This document shows positions 63,440 through 64,000 of a stretch of DNA of 64,000 nucleotides, piece by piece. The notes below the pieces were generated by a model, which saw nothing but the letters and a program-made list of their open reading frames with translations, ran no database searches and had not been told where the DNA came from. Numbering within the stretch: position 1 is the first letter of the stretch; each line of letters begins with the position of its first letter. The DNA comes from Bacteroidales bacterium (GTDB lineage: Bacteria; Bacteroidota; Bacteroidia; Bacteroidales; UBA10428). The position numbers and the translations under genes were made by a program. The stretch lies in NCBI GenBank assembly GCA_016929525.1, contig JAFGIP010000067.1:62001-126000 (forward strand), read 5' to 3'.

Positions 63440-64000
63440 TTAATATTTTCTAATAATCATAAATAATCTTTCTCGCCAATTCACAAAAGTAAAAAATATA
63501 AGCAGCAATATTGTTTTAAATATAATCTTCATAATATCATTTTCAATGTCTACTATACGACTTACATAATAAATCAAACATCCCATTCCAATGTAAATAA
63601 TAATTCTTAATACATTATATCTTATTTTATAATGTCTTTGTCCTAGAATATAGGATATTATCACCATAACACTATATGAGATAACATGCGCTACAGCAGA
63701 TGCTTTATATCCATACTGTGGTATATACCAAATATTAATTATCAAAGTAATTATAGCACCTGTCGCCATAATTATAATTCCATATCTTGTTTTGTTCGAT
63801 AATTTAAACCAGACCGATAGATTAAATAATATGCCATATAAAATATAAGCCATTATTATGTATGGCACAACAAATAATCCTTCATGATATGACCTATCAA
63901 TGAAGTATTTGAAATAATCCAGAAATACCAGAACTAATAGACCCATTCCTACAGTTATACCTGTAAACATGTTTAACAATTTCGCGTATTTCTCTCTACT
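63440..64000 (-). CDS. Polysaccharide/oligosaccharide flippase, C-terminal part only
   Basis: The frame remains open to the right edge, so the start is outside the window. About 186 residues of a family near 480-500 are visible. Six hydrophobic helices resemble the C-terminal half of Wzx/RfbX-type flippases (GLFVVPYIIMAYILYGILFN, NIWYIPQYGYKASAVAHVISYSVMVIISYILG). They move lipid-linked glycans across the inner membrane. Its stop lies 1 bp before the dut start, and it heads the envelope-related gene run that continues to envC. Confidence 0.8.
   Translation of the reverse strand, partial: SREKYAKLLNMFTGITVGMGLLVLVFLDYFKYFIDRSYHEGLFVVPYIIMAYILYGILFNLSVWFKLSNKTRYGIIIMATGAIITLIINIWYIPQYGYKASAVAHVISYSVMVIISYILGQRHYKIRYNVLRIIIYIGMGCLIYYVSRIVDIENDIMKIIFKTILLLIFFTFVNWRERLFMIIRKY

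Noticed and set aside
1-64000. CRISPR arrays, prophage, transposases, integrases, rRNA genes
   Set aside because: None seen: no regularly spaced repeats, no phage structural genes, no transposase motifs and no rRNA sequence.

Overview
The window is a 64-kb piece of a low-GC chromosome from a member of the Bacteroidota, most likely the Bacteroidales/Marinilabiliales. The evidence is a PorZ-type protein with a type IX secretion (T9SS) C-terminal domain next to recO, the ftsX-DUF3098-uppP-truB-queA cluster, DUF4271 next to hemD, a DUF2723 (GT117) membrane glycosyltransferase, weak Shine-Dalgarno sequences, and promoter -7 boxes of the TAnnTTTG type. No prophage, insertion sequence, CRISPR array or rRNA operon was seen. 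Most of the window is housekeeping chromosome.

Layout. 0-8.5 kb: EamA and MATE transporters, a DUF5698/DUF2179 membrane protein, a large HExxH/beta-propeller/barrel envelope protein, an unrecognised protein with a paralog at 49.4 kb, a U32 peptidase and an AHSA1-like protein. 8.6-17 kb: outer-membrane barrel, rsgA, hybrid histidine kinase, B3/4-domain protein, SiaC-like protein, carA and a TlpA-like thioredoxin. 17-27 kb: prenyl synthase, GT117 protein, queA-truB-uppP-DUF3098-ftsX and ilvE. 27-41 kb: universal stress protein, rdgB, porZ-recO, a phytoene-desaturase-like oxidoreductase, a second SiaC-like protein, hemD-DUF4271, MazG-like protein and dtd, a broken metallopeptidase-like gene, an S41 protease, a class IV aminotransferase and TonB.

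41.7-45.2 kb is the clearest accessory region: an ArsR-controlled operon of arsR, a small thioredoxin, ArsF-like and ArsG-like proteins, a PF03773 permease and a broken DGC-domain zinc-binding gene. Three copies of one 20-bp palindrome, TGTTCG-N8-CGAACA, precede arsR, the thioredoxin gene and the permease gene, so one repressor probably acts at three points. Next to it lie a tRNA-Asn and a decayed tRNA-Asn 5' half split by a short element made of two hairpins. Part of that element recurs at 41.57 kb.

45.8-64 kb carries a PfkB kinase, deoxynucleoside kinase, GH3 protein, polA, a second ArsR-type regulator, a second prenyl synthase, uvrC, mnmG, ybeY, an anti-sigma-type ATPase, EnvC, a TPR lipoprotein, a nucleotidyltransferase, a broken dut and the 3' end of a flippase gene. 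This end is more AT-rich than the left end.

Three protein genes are broken but can be reconstructed: dut with two 1-nt deletions, the DGC gene with a 1-nt deletion and a nonsense codon, and the HExxH gene with two in-frame stops. No wholly new multi-gene system is evident. The items most worth checking are the three-operator ars-like operon, the tRNA-associated hairpin element, the HEYRH propeller-barrel protein, and the two pairs of unusual paralogs.
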